Source: Promethearchaeota archaeon | GTDB taxonomy: Archaea > Asgardarchaeota > Lokiarchaeia > Sigynarchaeales > SOKP01 | DNA: 5,885 bases | Assembly: GCA_019894655.1 (NCBI GenBank) | Contig: JAGXNZ010000017.1 | Coordinates: 1 to 5,885 of the forward strand | Direction of reading: 5' to 3' | Shown here: piece after piece, positions 1-5,885 of the stretch | Numbering within the stretch: position 1 is the stretch's first letter | Layout of the letters: every line of letters starts with the position of its first letter | Notes under the pieces: model-generated | The model's database searches: none | Told to the model about the DNA's origin: nothing | What the model saw: only the letters and a program-made list of their open reading frames with translations | Translations under genes and position numbers: made by a program

Positions 1-505
1 CTCTTACATGGGGTTTTTGCTTATTATATGAATCTAAAAAATCAGCATCTTTAATAGATTTCCACCCTGTTATCATATCAATTTTATTAGCAGCAATAAC
101 AAATGGTACTTTCCTTTCACGTAAAATTCTAACTGATTCCCACGTAATTGGCATATTTCCTGCTGTCACATCGATAACTAATATTGCTATATCCGCAACA
201 GCTCCCCCTCTTTTGCGTAGGTTCATAAAAGCAGCGTGTCCTGGAGTATCAATAATTAAAATTCCAGGTAATTGAATTTCTTTATCAGCAAATTCTTGCT
301 TTGATTTCTTTAAGAATTCTTTTATATCTTCAGTGGGAAAATAAGATGCTCCAATGTGTTGCGTAATTCCAGCAGCTTCTCTTTGTTGCACAACGGTTCC
401 TCTAATATAATCTAATAGACTTGTTTTTCCATGGTCTATATGCCCTAAAATTGCTGTAATAGGTGCTCGAATAATCTTGTCTTTGGATTCGGGTTTAGTA
501 GTCAT
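1..505 (-). CDS. infB: Translation initiation factor aIF5B (IF-2 family GTPase), N-terminal part
   Basis: This is the first 168 residues of aIF5B, the ribosome-dependent GTPase that promotes subunit joining and initiator-tRNA placement in archaeal translation initiation. The visible part is the G domain: P-loop GHIDHGKT (residues 21-28), switch I region with GITQHIG (46-52), DTPGH (86-90) and NKID (140-143). TQHIGAS, followed later by AAFMNLRKRGG, marks the archaeal/eukaryotic type and not bacterial IF2. No intein interrupts the P-loop, a known intein site in some archaea. The usual GFxPQT segment reads GNMPIT, a mild deviation. An in-frame ATG lies two codons upstream (511-509), directly after an in-frame TGA. 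I chose 505 because a GAAGTGA Shine-Dalgarno-like element sits 6 nt before it. The remaining domains lie beyond the left edge. The family assignment is firm. Confidence 0.95.
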   Translation of the reverse strand, partial: MTTKPESKDKIIRAPITAILGHIDHGKTSLLDYIRGTVVQQREAAGITQHIGASYFPTEDIKEFLKKSKQEFADKEIQLPGILIIDTPGHAAFMNLRKRGGAVADIAILVIDVTAGNMPITWESVRILRERKVPFVIAANKIDMITGWKSIKDADFLDSYNKQKPHVR

Positions 506-511
506 TTTCAT

Positions 512-518
512 TCACTTC
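512..518 (-). promoter_or_regulatory. Shine-Dalgarno-like element of infB
   Basis: On the minus strand the sequence GAAGTGA lies 6 nt before the ATG at 505. It resembles the archaeal GGAGGTGA consensus with mismatches. Its last three bases are the TGA stop in frame with infB, so translation cannot begin further upstream. It favours the ATG at 505 over the one at 511, which would abut the element directly. Confidence 0.4.
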
Positions 519-528
519 AAAGTAATTG

Positions 529-545
529 ATTTGATTAAATCAAAT
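529..545. repeat. 17-bp palindrome upstream of infB
   Basis: ATTTGATT-A-AATCAAAT is a perfect inverted repeat with 8-bp arms around a single A at 537. It lies 24-40 bp before the infB start and just downstream of a TATA-like stretch. That spacing would suit a repressor operator near the transcription start. In AT-rich spacer a chance palindrome is possible, although this one contains G and C in both arms. No regulator is identified. Confidence 0.4.
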
Positions 546-570
546 TATTACTCATAATTATACAAGGCAT

Positions 571-582
571 AATATAATATAG
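571..582 (-). promoter_or_regulatory. Candidate TATA box for infB
   Basis: On the minus strand this reads CTATATTATATT. An archaeal TATA box here would start transcription about 25 nt downstream, near 550, giving a leader of about 45 nt that begins beside the 17-bp palindrome. The surrounding DNA is very AT-rich, so several alternatives exist and the call is tentative. Confidence 0.25.
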
Positions 583-755
583 ATTTAACTAGAAACAAAT
601 AGATTTAATTGACTTATTCGTGTTTCTCTTTTGATTACAAGACTGACAGATACGCTTATCAAGGTTGTGAAAGCATACAAAGTTGTTGTAGGAGTGAAAT
701 AATAAGAACAACGAATTAAAATAAGAGGATTTAAGTAAAAGTAAAAATCATCTGT

Positions 756-771
756 TAGCTATTTTTAGCTA
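756..771. repeat. TAGCTA-TTTT-TAGCTA hairpin or double operator
   Basis: Two copies of the self-complementary hexamer TAGCTA flank TTTT. As RNA this is a 6-bp hairpin with a U4 loop. As DNA it is a pair of identical palindromic half-sites 10 bp apart, about one helical turn. It lies 83-98 bp upstream of the eRF1-like gene. Its function is unknown. Confidence 0.35.
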
Positions 772-811
772 CATCCGGAATATTTAACAAATACTTGGAT
801 TTATTTAACAC

Positions 812-827
812 GGAATTTAAAAAAATA
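812..827 (+). promoter_or_regulatory. Candidate BRE/TATA promoter of the eRF1-like gene
   Basis: GGAA followed by TTTAAAAAAATA resembles a purine-rich BRE plus an archaeal TATA box centred near 820. A start about 26 nt downstream would fall near 846 and give an almost leaderless transcript. This matches the lack of any Shine-Dalgarno sequence before the ATG at 854. A second possible box, ATTTATTTAA, lies at 799-808 and would give a leader of about 25 nt. Confidence 0.3.
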
Positions 828-853
828 GGAAACATTAAATCTACTATCTTATC

Positions 854-1600
854 ATGGCTAAAAAAAGAAAAAAACGCGTAAGACGCGGTCATCCAATAGC
901 ACTCCTTATTGGTCTGCACGATAACGATGTTGTATTTTGGAGAATATTCAGTGAGACTATTAGGCTACACTTCAAAATAAATCGTGGAAGGAAGAGAAGA
1001 AATCAAAATGAGAAGCAATTATTTCATTTTCATGAAGAAATGATTAATAAATTAAGGCCTATAATTAAAGAAGGTATCAGAAGTGTAATACTGCTCTCCC
1101 CACCGAAAAAAGAATATTCAGACGAGTTTCTTAATCACGTTAATAAACACCATTCATGGTTATTAAAAAAAGGGGATAAAAGTGTTGTGTTTTCTAAGAT
1201 CATAGGTAATCAGGCGAAGACTCAAAAGGATGTATATTACCTAAAAACACAAGAAAATTTTAAAGATATCGTTGAGGAAACTTCAAATCAAGAGGCTTTG
1301 TTGATATTAGAAGATTTGACAGAGATAATTAACAAAAATGAAAAGTTCTCAAAGATTCTTTATACGTGGAGAGAAATTGATTATGAACTAAGACTTATTA
1401 TAAAAAATCCTAATTTACCTAAACCAAATTATATTATTCTAACTGAAGAATATCTAAAAAATCCAAAAAATAGAAACAAAACGGATCGAATTTTACAAAT
1501 CGCAAAAAATCTTGAAATTAAAACTAAAATCGTAAATCAAGAAACCGAGGCGGGTATTAGTGTAAAAAATTTTGGAGGATTAGTATGTTTTTTCAAATAG
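854..1600 (+). CDS. eRF1/Pelota-like protein, domains 2 and 3 only, no GGQ
   Basis: This is a 248-residue protein. After a very basic N-terminus (residues 1-12), residues 13 to about 125 resemble domain 2 of eRF1/Pelota/Vms1 proteins: a first strand PIALLIGLHDNDVVFW, a basic loop RGRKRRNQ (44-51), a helix (55-72), then SVILLSPP. The loop sits where release factors carry the catalytic GGQ, which is absent, so peptidyl-tRNA hydrolysis by that mechanism is not expected. Residues 135-248 resemble domain 3. The best match is the C-terminus, where NQETEAGISVKNFGG (228-242) parallels the ETEEG...FGG ending of eRF1. The codon-reading domain 1 is missing. The ATG is the first start after an in-frame TAA (836-838). 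No Shine-Dalgarno precedes it. The gene diverges from infB, so a ribosome-linked role (rescue, quality control or a non-catalytic factor) is inferred. The superfamily is likely; the exact family is not known to me. Confidence 0.7.
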   Translation: MAKKRKKRVRRGHPIALLIGLHDNDVVFWRIFSETIRLHFKINRGRKRRNQNEKQLFHFHEEMINKLRPIIKEGIRSVILLSPPKKEYSDEFLNHVNKHHSWLLKKGDKSVVFSKIIGNQAKTQKDVYYLKTQENFKDIVEETSNQEALLILEDLTEIINKNEKFSKILYTWREIDYELRLIIKNPNLPKPNYIILTEEYLKNPKNRNKTDRILQIAKNLEIKTKIVNQETEAGISVKNFGGLVCFFK

Positions 1601-1608
1601 AGAGTAAA

Positions 1609-1631
1609 TAAATAAATCGCCAATTTATTTA
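1609..1631. terminator. Hairpin between convergent genes, candidate bidirectional terminator
   Basis: TAAATAAAT (1609-1617) and ATTTATTTA (1623-1631) form a perfect 9-bp, all-A/T stem with a CGCCA loop. It begins 9 nt after the stop of the eRF1-like gene and ends 8 nt before the end of uvrA, so it is almost symmetric between the two converging genes. Archaeal termination depends mainly on T-rich tracts, and both strands are T-rich here. The hairpin itself may be incidental or may protect 3' ends. Confidence 0.4.
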
Positions 1632-1638
1632 AACTCAT

Positions 1639-4521
1639 TTATTTCGATTTTGATGAATTATTCATATATTTTGCTAAATATGTTGCTGTGTAGGATTCTT
1701 TAAAACCAATAATCGATTCAGGCTTTCCTTCAATTACAATAGAACCGCCCTCTTCTCCTCCTTCTGGTCCAAGGTCAATGATATAATCTGAAGATTTAAT
1801 TACATCCATATTATGCTCTATTACTATTACTGTATTACCTTTATCAACCAATTTGTGAAGTACTTTCAATAAAAATTTTATGTCATGGGCATGCAATCCT
1901 ACAGTTGGTTCATCCAGGATATATAATGTGTTTCCTGTGCTCATTTTTCTTAATTCCCTGGCGATTTTTAATCGTTGGGATTCACCCCCACTCAAGGTTG
2001 TTGAAGATTGACCTAATTGTAGATATCCTAAACCAACATCCACCACAGTTTTTAATGTTTGTTTCAAGTTGGGAATACTATCGAAGAATTCAAGAGCTTG
2101 ATGAAAAGTCATTTTGAGTACGTCTGATATTGTATTTCCCTTATATCTAACTTCTAAAGTCTCTGCGTTATATCTAAGTCCTCTACATAAATCACATCTA
2201 ATATAAACATCTGGAAGAAAATACATCTCCTTAAGAATATACCCGGTTCCTTTGCATTTTTTACAATGACCTGCATTAGTATTAAAACTAAATCTACCTT
2301 TTTTATACCCTCTCTCTCGGGATTCCTCAAGTTTAGCAAAAAGATCTCTTATGTAATCTAAAGCCTTTGTGTAAGTAGCTGGCACGGAACGAGGAGTTCT
2401 TCCAATTGGAGATTGATCTATGTTTATTATTTTATCAATACTTTCGTATCCCTTTATTTTATCAAAATCGCCACTATTCAATCTAGAACTGCGAGTATTT
2501 ATCAAGTTATGTAATCCCTTGTATAAACAATCAATTATTAAGCTAGTCTTTCCAGCTCCTGAAACTCCAGTAATACACGCAAAGATACCTAAAGGTATTT
2601 TTACCTTTATATTCTTTAAATTATTTTCCCGAGCACCTATAATTTCAAGAAAATCTTTATTAGGTTCTCGTCTATTCTTAGGGACTTCTATTTTTTTCTT
2701 CCCCGATAAATATTTACCGGTTAAGGTTTCAGCCTCTAAAATTGTTTTTAAAGGACCTTCGGCTACAATTTCTCCCCCATTTTCTCCTGCTAAAGGACCT
2801 AAATCAATTATGTGATCAGCATTTCGCATAATCTCGTCGTCATGCTCTACAACAATAACTGTATTACCCATATCTCTTAATTTTTTCAACATTTCAATTA
2901 ATTGCGATATGTCTCTTTGGTGCAAACCAACAGAAGGCTCGTCTAACACATATAACACCCCAACAAGGCTAGAACCTAACTGAGTTGCTAATCTTATTCT
3001 TTCAGCTTCGCCAACAGATAATGTGTGGGATCTTCTACTTAAACTAATATAATCTAAACCGACATTTTTTAAAAAAGATAACCTATCCAGTATTTCCTTT
3101 AACACATCTTTAACAATCGTTTTTTGTTGCTCGTTTAATAGTAAATCTTTGAAAAAATCTAATGAATCTTTTACCGATAAATCTGATAATTGAGAGATAT
3201 TAAGATCATTAACTAGAACTGATAAGCTTTCAGGTTTCAACCTTTGCCCTTTGCATTGAGGACAGTTAATTTGGTTCATAAAAGTTTCGTAAGTATCGCG
3301 AGCCCATTCGGAACGTGTCTCCATATACCTTCTATGTAGCATGGGAATAATTCCTTCGAAGGGTCTTACTACATGATATGAAGACTTAATTTCTCCTCTT
3401 TGATTATTGAAACCGTTATTTTCACTCTCAAAGTGGAATTCGATTGCTTCCTCTTCTGTTCCAAATAGAACTTTATGTAATTTTTTAGGATCAATATTAC
3501 TTATAGCAGTTTTATGGGTATCAAATTTATAATGCTTAGCTACTTGATTTAATGATTGCCAGAAGTACCCCGTTAACGACCCAAATCCGGGGATATTTCT
3601 GATAGGAGTGTCTTGAAGCGGAAGGTCCAAATCGTTTCCTAGGACTAATGAGTAATCAAATTCCATTACCGTTCCTAAACCGCTACAGGATTTGCAACTT
3701 CCGTGAGGAATATTAAAAGAAAACATCTTGTGGTCAATAGGCGGAAAGGATATACCACAATCTATACACGCTAAATGTTCGGAATAAATTTGTTCTCCAA
3801 TATCAAGAACTTCTACTACCACGATCCCATCAGCCAGGTTAAGGGTATTTTCTATTGAATCAGCTAATCTAGTTTTAATATTATCCTTCATGACTAGCCT
3901 ATCGACAATTACATTGATGTTATGTTTTACATTTTTATCCATTGGAATTTCTTCGTCTAGAGTATATTGAATACCATCTACTTCAACTCTGACATAGCCT
4001 TGCTTTTTTAAGTCATTTAGAAGATCTTTATACTCACCTTTTCGATCTCTAATAACTGGTGCTTTAATAACGAATTTCTGATTTTCCTTAATCCCTTCGA
4101 GGATTTGTTGGATAATTTGTTGAGGAGTTTGAGGTTTGATTTCTTTACCGCAATTAGGGCAGTGAGGGATCCCAATATTAGCAAAAAGCAAACGGTAATA
4201 ATCGTATATTTCTGTGACCGTTCCTACAGTACTTCTTGGGTTCTTTGACAACGGTTTCTGCTCTATTGCTATAGCAGGAGAGAGCCCTTCTATTGAATCC
4301 ACATCGGGTTTATCCATTTCTCCAAGAAATTGTCGAGCATAACTTGATAATGACTCGAGAAAACGTCTTTGGCCCTCAGCATACAATGTGTCCATCGCTA
4401 AGCTAGATTTTCCACTACCACTAATTCCAGTTATTACAACAAGCTTATTTCGTGGAATAATAACATCGATATTTTTTAAATTATTTTGTCTTGCTCCCTT
4501 AATAATAATATATTCATTCAT
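1639..4521 (-). CDS. uvrA: Excinuclease ABC subunit A (UvrA)
   Basis: This complete 960-residue UvrA (E. coli: 940) is the DNA-damage-recognition ATPase that loads UvrB in nucleotide excision repair. First ABC half: Walker A GISGSGKSS (32-40), PRSTVGTVTEIYDYYRLLF (95-113), CPNC (121-124) with CPQC (420-423), the CIDC/CKSC zinc pair (252-255, 276-279), and Walker B YVLDEPSVGLHQRD (524-537). Second half: Walker A GVSGAGKTS (652-660), CKKC/CDLC zinc finger (753-756, 776-779) with the MYFLPDVY hairpin, intact LSGGESQR (843-850), and YILDEPTVGLHAHD (867-880). The first signature is unusual: LSVGEAER (501-508) where LSGGEAQR is expected. No clear Shine-Dalgarno precedes the ATG; residues 1-20 align with the normal UvrA N-terminus, which supports this start. 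It lies downstream of uvrB on the same strand and converges on the eRF1-like gene. The family is bacterial in origin, so ancient transfer is inferred. Confidence 0.98.
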   Translation of the reverse strand: MNEYIIIKGARQNNLKNIDVIIPRNKLVVITGISGSGKSSLAMDTLYAEGQRRFLESLSSYARQFLGEMDKPDVDSIEGLSPAIAIEQKPLSKNPRSTVGTVTEIYDYYRLLFANIGIPHCPNCGKEIKPQTPQQIIQQILEGIKENQKFVIKAPVIRDRKGEYKDLLNDLKKQGYVRVEVDGIQYTLDEEIPMDKNVKHNINVIVDRLVMKDNIKTRLADSIENTLNLADGIVVVEVLDIGEQIYSEHLACIDCGISFPPIDHKMFSFNIPHGSCKSCSGLGTVMEFDYSLVLGNDLDLPLQDTPIRNIPGFGSLTGYFWQSLNQVAKHYKFDTHKTAISNIDPKKLHKVLFGTEEEAIEFHFESENNGFNNQRGEIKSSYHVVRPFEGIIPMLHRRYMETRSEWARDTYETFMNQINCPQCKGQRLKPESLSVLVNDLNISQLSDLSVKDSLDFFKDLLLNEQQKTIVKDVLKEILDRLSFLKNVGLDYISLSRRSHTLSVGEAERIRLATQLGSSLVGVLYVLDEPSVGLHQRDISQLIEMLKKLRDMGNTVIVVEHDDEIMRNADHIIDLGPLAGENGGEIVAEGPLKTILEAETLTGKYLSGKKKIEVPKNRREPNKDFLEIIGARENNLKNIKVKIPLGIFACITGVSGAGKTSLIIDCLYKGLHNLINTRSSRLNSGDFDKIKGYESIDKIINIDQSPIGRTPRSVPATYTKALDYIRDLFAKLEESRERGYKKGRFSFNTNAGHCKKCKGTGYILKEMYFLPDVYIRCDLCRGLRYNAETLEVRYKGNTISDVLKMTFHQALEFFDSIPNLKQTLKTVVDVGLGYLQLGQSSTTLSGGESQRLKIARELRKMSTGNTLYILDEPTVGLHAHDIKFLLKVLHKLVDKGNTVIVIEHNMDVIKSSDYIIDLGPEGGEEGGSIVIEGKPESIIGFKESYTATYLAKYMNNSSKSK

Positions 4522-4588
4522 GTTTTATTATTTCTTTTTAATTCTGGATATCAAAAAAGTTTTTCTACGATATTCTAAAACCTTATAC

Positions 4589-4633
4589 TTGTATTTACAA
4601 TTAAAAAATAAAATACAGAATCTGGGTATATAA
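4589..4633 (-). promoter_or_regulatory. Candidate uvrA promoter with TTGTA-AA-TACAA palindrome
   Basis: On the minus strand TTATATA (4633-4627) is a good archaeal TATA match. A start about 26 nt downstream would fall near 4604. Immediately after it lies the palindrome TTGTAAATACAA (4600-4589, 5-bp arms, AA centre), well placed as an operator at the transcription start. This leaves a leader of about 80 nt before the uvrA ATG. It rests on spacing alone, in AT-rich DNA, so it is tentative. Confidence 0.3.
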
Positions 4634-4634
4634 T

Positions 4635-4842
4635 TTATGAATTATCAACATCTAAATCGTAGTCTTCCTCTTCTTTAATATATCTTTGAAAAATAGCAAC
4701 AAGTTTCTAGATATCTTCAAAAATTTTAATGCCTTCCTCTGTAATCTGTATTTTCACTCCAGATATTCGCTCCCTTCGAGGTTTACGCCAATCTTTAATG
4801 ACTTGAACTTCTCTATTAAGAATTAGAATTATTATAACTCAT
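4635..4842 (-). pseudogene. Decayed winged-helix-like gene remnant with in-frame TAG
   Basis: On the minus strand, the frame that opens after a TGA (4841-4839) reads NREVQVIKDWRKPRRERISG, then VKIQITEEGIKIFEDI, then TAG (4709-4707), then KLVAIFQRYIKEEEDYDLDV and DNS before TAA (4637-4635). The basic stretch followed by an ITEEG-type helix resembles the wing and last helix of winged helix-turn-helix regulators, which typically have an LTeeG motif followed by a long helix. The amphipathic, acidic tail continues naturally past the TAG; TGG (Trp) would restore it with one base change. An ATG exists at 4842-4840 but in another frame (MSYNNSNS then stop), so a frameshift is also needed, and the N-terminal half of the fold is missing. 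A relic is most likely. Stop-codon readthrough or chance are alternatives. Confidence 0.4.
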
Positions 4843-4873
4843 TTTGAGCCCTATTTACTCCAATTAATGACTA

Positions 4874-4887
4874 GTGAAAAAATTCAC
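4874..4887 (-). terminator. Possible uvrB terminator
   Basis: The minus strand reads GTGAATTTTTTCAC: 5-bp arms around TTTT, overlapping the uvrB stop codon, with a run of six T. T-runs at gene ends serve as archaeal termination signals. Six T in AT-rich DNA is a modest signal, so this is a weak call. Confidence 0.25.
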
Positions 4888-5885
4888 GCTTTTTTTTTAT
4901 ATACTTTCTTAATCTCTTTAATTTTGTCTCTTAAATAGGCAGCATCTTCGAAACGTAGCTCTTTGGCTGCAAGAAACATTTTATTCTCAAGGTATTCAAT
5001 TACCAAAATTTTATCTCCTTGTTTTTCAAAATCTTCAATTTTGTCTTTAACTTTTCTTTTTAATTTCTTTGTTTCTCTTTCTTTAAACTCATGTTCGTTA
5101 GAAAGCGAATTTAGTATGTTTTTCTTAACTGTTTGAGGAGTAATATTAAACTTCTCATTGTAATCTATCTGTATTTTTCTTCTTCTATCTGTTTCTTCAA
5201 TTGCTTCTTTCATAGCTCGAGTTATTTTATCGGCATATAAAATCGCTCTACCTTCTAGGTTACGAGAAGCCCTACCAATGGTTTGTATAAGCGATCGCGT
5301 GTCGCGTAAAAATCCCATTTTATCTGCATCTAAAATTGCTACTAATTGAACTTCGGGTAGGTCTAATCCTTCCCTAAGAAGATTGATTCCCACTAAAACA
5401 TCGTGAGTACCGTCTCTTAATCGTCTTAATATATCAAATCGTTCTACAGTTCCAACTTCTGAGTGTAAGTAAGCAACCTTCAAACCTAATTCAGAATAAT
5501 ACTCGGCGATATCTTCTGACATTCGTTTTGTAAGAGTGGTTACTAAAGTCCTTCCTTTATTGGTTATGGTCTTCCTAATTTCATTTAGTAAGTCATCAAT
5601 CTGATTTTTAGCAGGACGAATTTCCACTTGAGGATCAACTAATCCTGTCGGTCTAATTATCTGTTCAGCAGATACCCCACCACTTTTTTCCAGTTCCCAG
5701 CCTCCCGGAGTCGCGCTCATAAAAACAATATTGTTTATTTTCGATTCCCATTCTTCAAAAGTTAGAGGTCTATTATCGTATGCAGAAGGCAATCTCCACC
5801 CAAAATCAATGAGATTCTTTTTTCTTGACCTATCACCCCCAATCATTCCATGAATTTGAGGAATCGTTATATGACTCTCGTCAGC
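4884..5885 (-). CDS. uvrB: Excinuclease ABC subunit B (UvrB), C-terminal half
   Basis: The last 333 residues of UvrB, the helicase-fold subunit that UvrA loads onto damage and that recruits UvrC. The open frame runs off the right edge; the first ATG inside it (5846) is not the real start because [13 protein letters not shown] precedes it in frame. Visible in order (fragment numbering): helicase motif II DESH (2-5), GDRSRK (17-22), SATPG (57-61), [10 protein letters not shown] (76-85), [11 protein letters not shown] (169-179), GFLRDTRS (191-198), motif [11 protein letters not shown] (201-209, usually GRAARN), the [11 protein letters not shown] segment (242-252), a charged linker, and a C-terminal UVR motif (about 293-325) that contacts UvrC. 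DESH lies near residue 338 of the 673-residue E. coli protein, so the fragment's length is normal for the family's C-terminal half. The gene ends with an A9 run (Lys codons) just before the GCG and TGA stop. The missing N-terminal half carries the Walker A motif and the beta-hairpin. Confidence 0.97.
   Translation of the reverse strand, partial: ADESHITIPQIHGMIGGDRSRKKNLIDFGWRLPSAYDNRPLTFEEWESKINNIVFMSATPGGWELEKSGGVSAEQIIRPTGLVDPQVEIRPAKNQIDDLLNEIRKTITNKGRTLVTTLTKRMSEDIAEYYSELGLKVAYLHSEVGTVERFDILRRLRDGTHDVLVGINLLREGLDLPEVQLVAILDADKMGFLRDTRSLIQTIGRASRNLEGRAILYADKITRAMKEAIEETDRRRKIQIDYNEKFNITPQTVKKNILNSLSNEHEFKERETKKLKRKVKDKIEDFEKQGDKILVIEYLENKMFLAAKELRFEDAAYLRDKIKEIKKVYKKKA

Larger units (their letters stand above)
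512..853. other. Divergent intergenic region between infB and the eRF1-like gene
   Basis: This gap of about 340 bp must hold the promoters of both flanking, divergently transcribed genes. I see no tRNA and no ATG-initiated frame of note. It contains the 17-bp palindrome (529-545), a TAGCTA hairpin (756-771), and a weak GTTGTT/AACAAC inverted repeat (682-687 and 707-712, 19-nt loop) whose loop carries GGAGTGA. The part from about 615 to 715 looks less AT-rich than the flanks. Positions 613-702 are open for 29 codons without an ATG. A small RNA or decayed gene there cannot be excluded, but nothing specific supports one. Confidence 0.5.
4522..4883. other. Gap between uvrB and uvrA
   Basis: These 362 bp contain no intact gene. 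From the uvrB side they hold a possible T-rich terminator overlapping the uvrB stop, the winged-helix-like remnant (4635-4842), and then about 110 bp of very AT-rich sequence with a TATA-like element and a short palindrome before uvrA. The gap is longer than expected for a tight operon and points to separate transcription of uvrA. Confidence 0.6.

Noticed and set aside
613..702. Open 29-codon plus-strand stretch ending in a VKAYKVVVGVK peptide, vaguely like the start of an L30e/L7Ae-type protein, followed by TAA TAA
   Set aside because: No ATG, no Shine-Dalgarno at a plausible start, closed by stops on both sides, and too short to separate from chance.
682..712. GTTGTT/AACAAC inverted repeat with GGAGTGA in the loop as a riboswitch or RNA thermometer
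   Set aside because: The stem is only 6 bp with a 19-nt loop, and no start codon follows at a usable distance.
1905..2117. 70-codon plus-strand frame inside uvrA
   Set aside because: Antisense shadow of the conserved second ATPase domain of UvrA.
2420..2815. 131-codon open frame on the plus strand inside uvrA
   Set aside because: It lies antisense to conserved UvrA coding sequence, is rich in Phe/Ile/Pro as expected from complementary Lys/Glu/Gly codons, and shows no known domain.
4388..4633. 81-codon plus-strand frame spanning the uvrA start and upstream gap
   Set aside because: Overlaps the conserved UvrA N-terminus in antisense; hydrophobic composition is explained by AT-rich complement; no start signal.
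4707..4709. TAG as a pyrrolysine codon
   Set aside because: The same frame has TGA and TAG stops just upstream and lacks a start and an N-terminal half, so gene decay explains it more simply; no PYLIS-like structure was recognised.
4890..4898. Run of nine T (A9 on the coding strand) at the uvrB end as a programmed frameshift site
   Set aside because: It encodes Lys codons two codons before the stop; shifting there would change only the last few residues, and no conserved extension is visible.
5844..5846. ATG of uvrB at 5846 as the gene start
   Set aside because: The frame continues upstream with [13 protein letters not shown], the conserved helicase motif II region, so this Met is internal.

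Overview
The window is an AT-rich stretch of what is most likely an archaeal chromosome. The evidence is the archaeal/eukaryotic-type initiation factor aIF5B at the left edge, an eRF1/Pelota-like protein beside it, weak or absent Shine-Dalgarno sequences, and AT-rich TATA-like elements upstream of genes. The aIF5B fragment (GITQHIGAS and AAFMNLRKRGG segments) looks closer to TACK/Asgard versions than to the methanogen versions I know. That placement is an impression and not a demonstrated result. The bacterial-type repair genes uvrA and uvrB fit a mesophilic archaeon that acquired bacterial nucleotide excision repair.

Layout, left to right: (1) the 5' part of infB (aIF5B), minus strand, cut by the left edge; (2) a roughly 340-bp divergent intergenic region with a 17-bp palindrome, a TAGCTA hairpin and candidate promoters; (3) a plus-strand gene (854-1600) for a 248-aa protein with eRF1/Pelota domains 2 and 3 but no domain 1 and no GGQ; (4) a short convergent spacer with a perfect 9-bp AT hairpin placed symmetrically between two stop codons; (5) complete uvrA, minus strand (1639-4521); (6) a roughly 360-bp gap holding a decayed winged-helix-like reading frame and a candidate uvrA promoter; (7) the 3' half of uvrB, minus strand, cut by the right edge at its DESH motif.

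Two functional themes are present. infB and the eRF1-like gene diverge from a shared control region and both point to the ribosome. uvrB and uvrA lie on one strand in the order uvrB-uvrA and encode the damage-recognition and loading steps of excision repair. They are separated by the remnant gene, so uvrA probably has its own promoter. The points most worth a second look are the GGQ-less eRF1-like protein, the altered first ABC signature of UvrA (LSVGE for LSGGE), and the remnant with an in-frame TAG. I see no CRISPR array, tRNA, rRNA, transposase or clearly new multi-gene system here.
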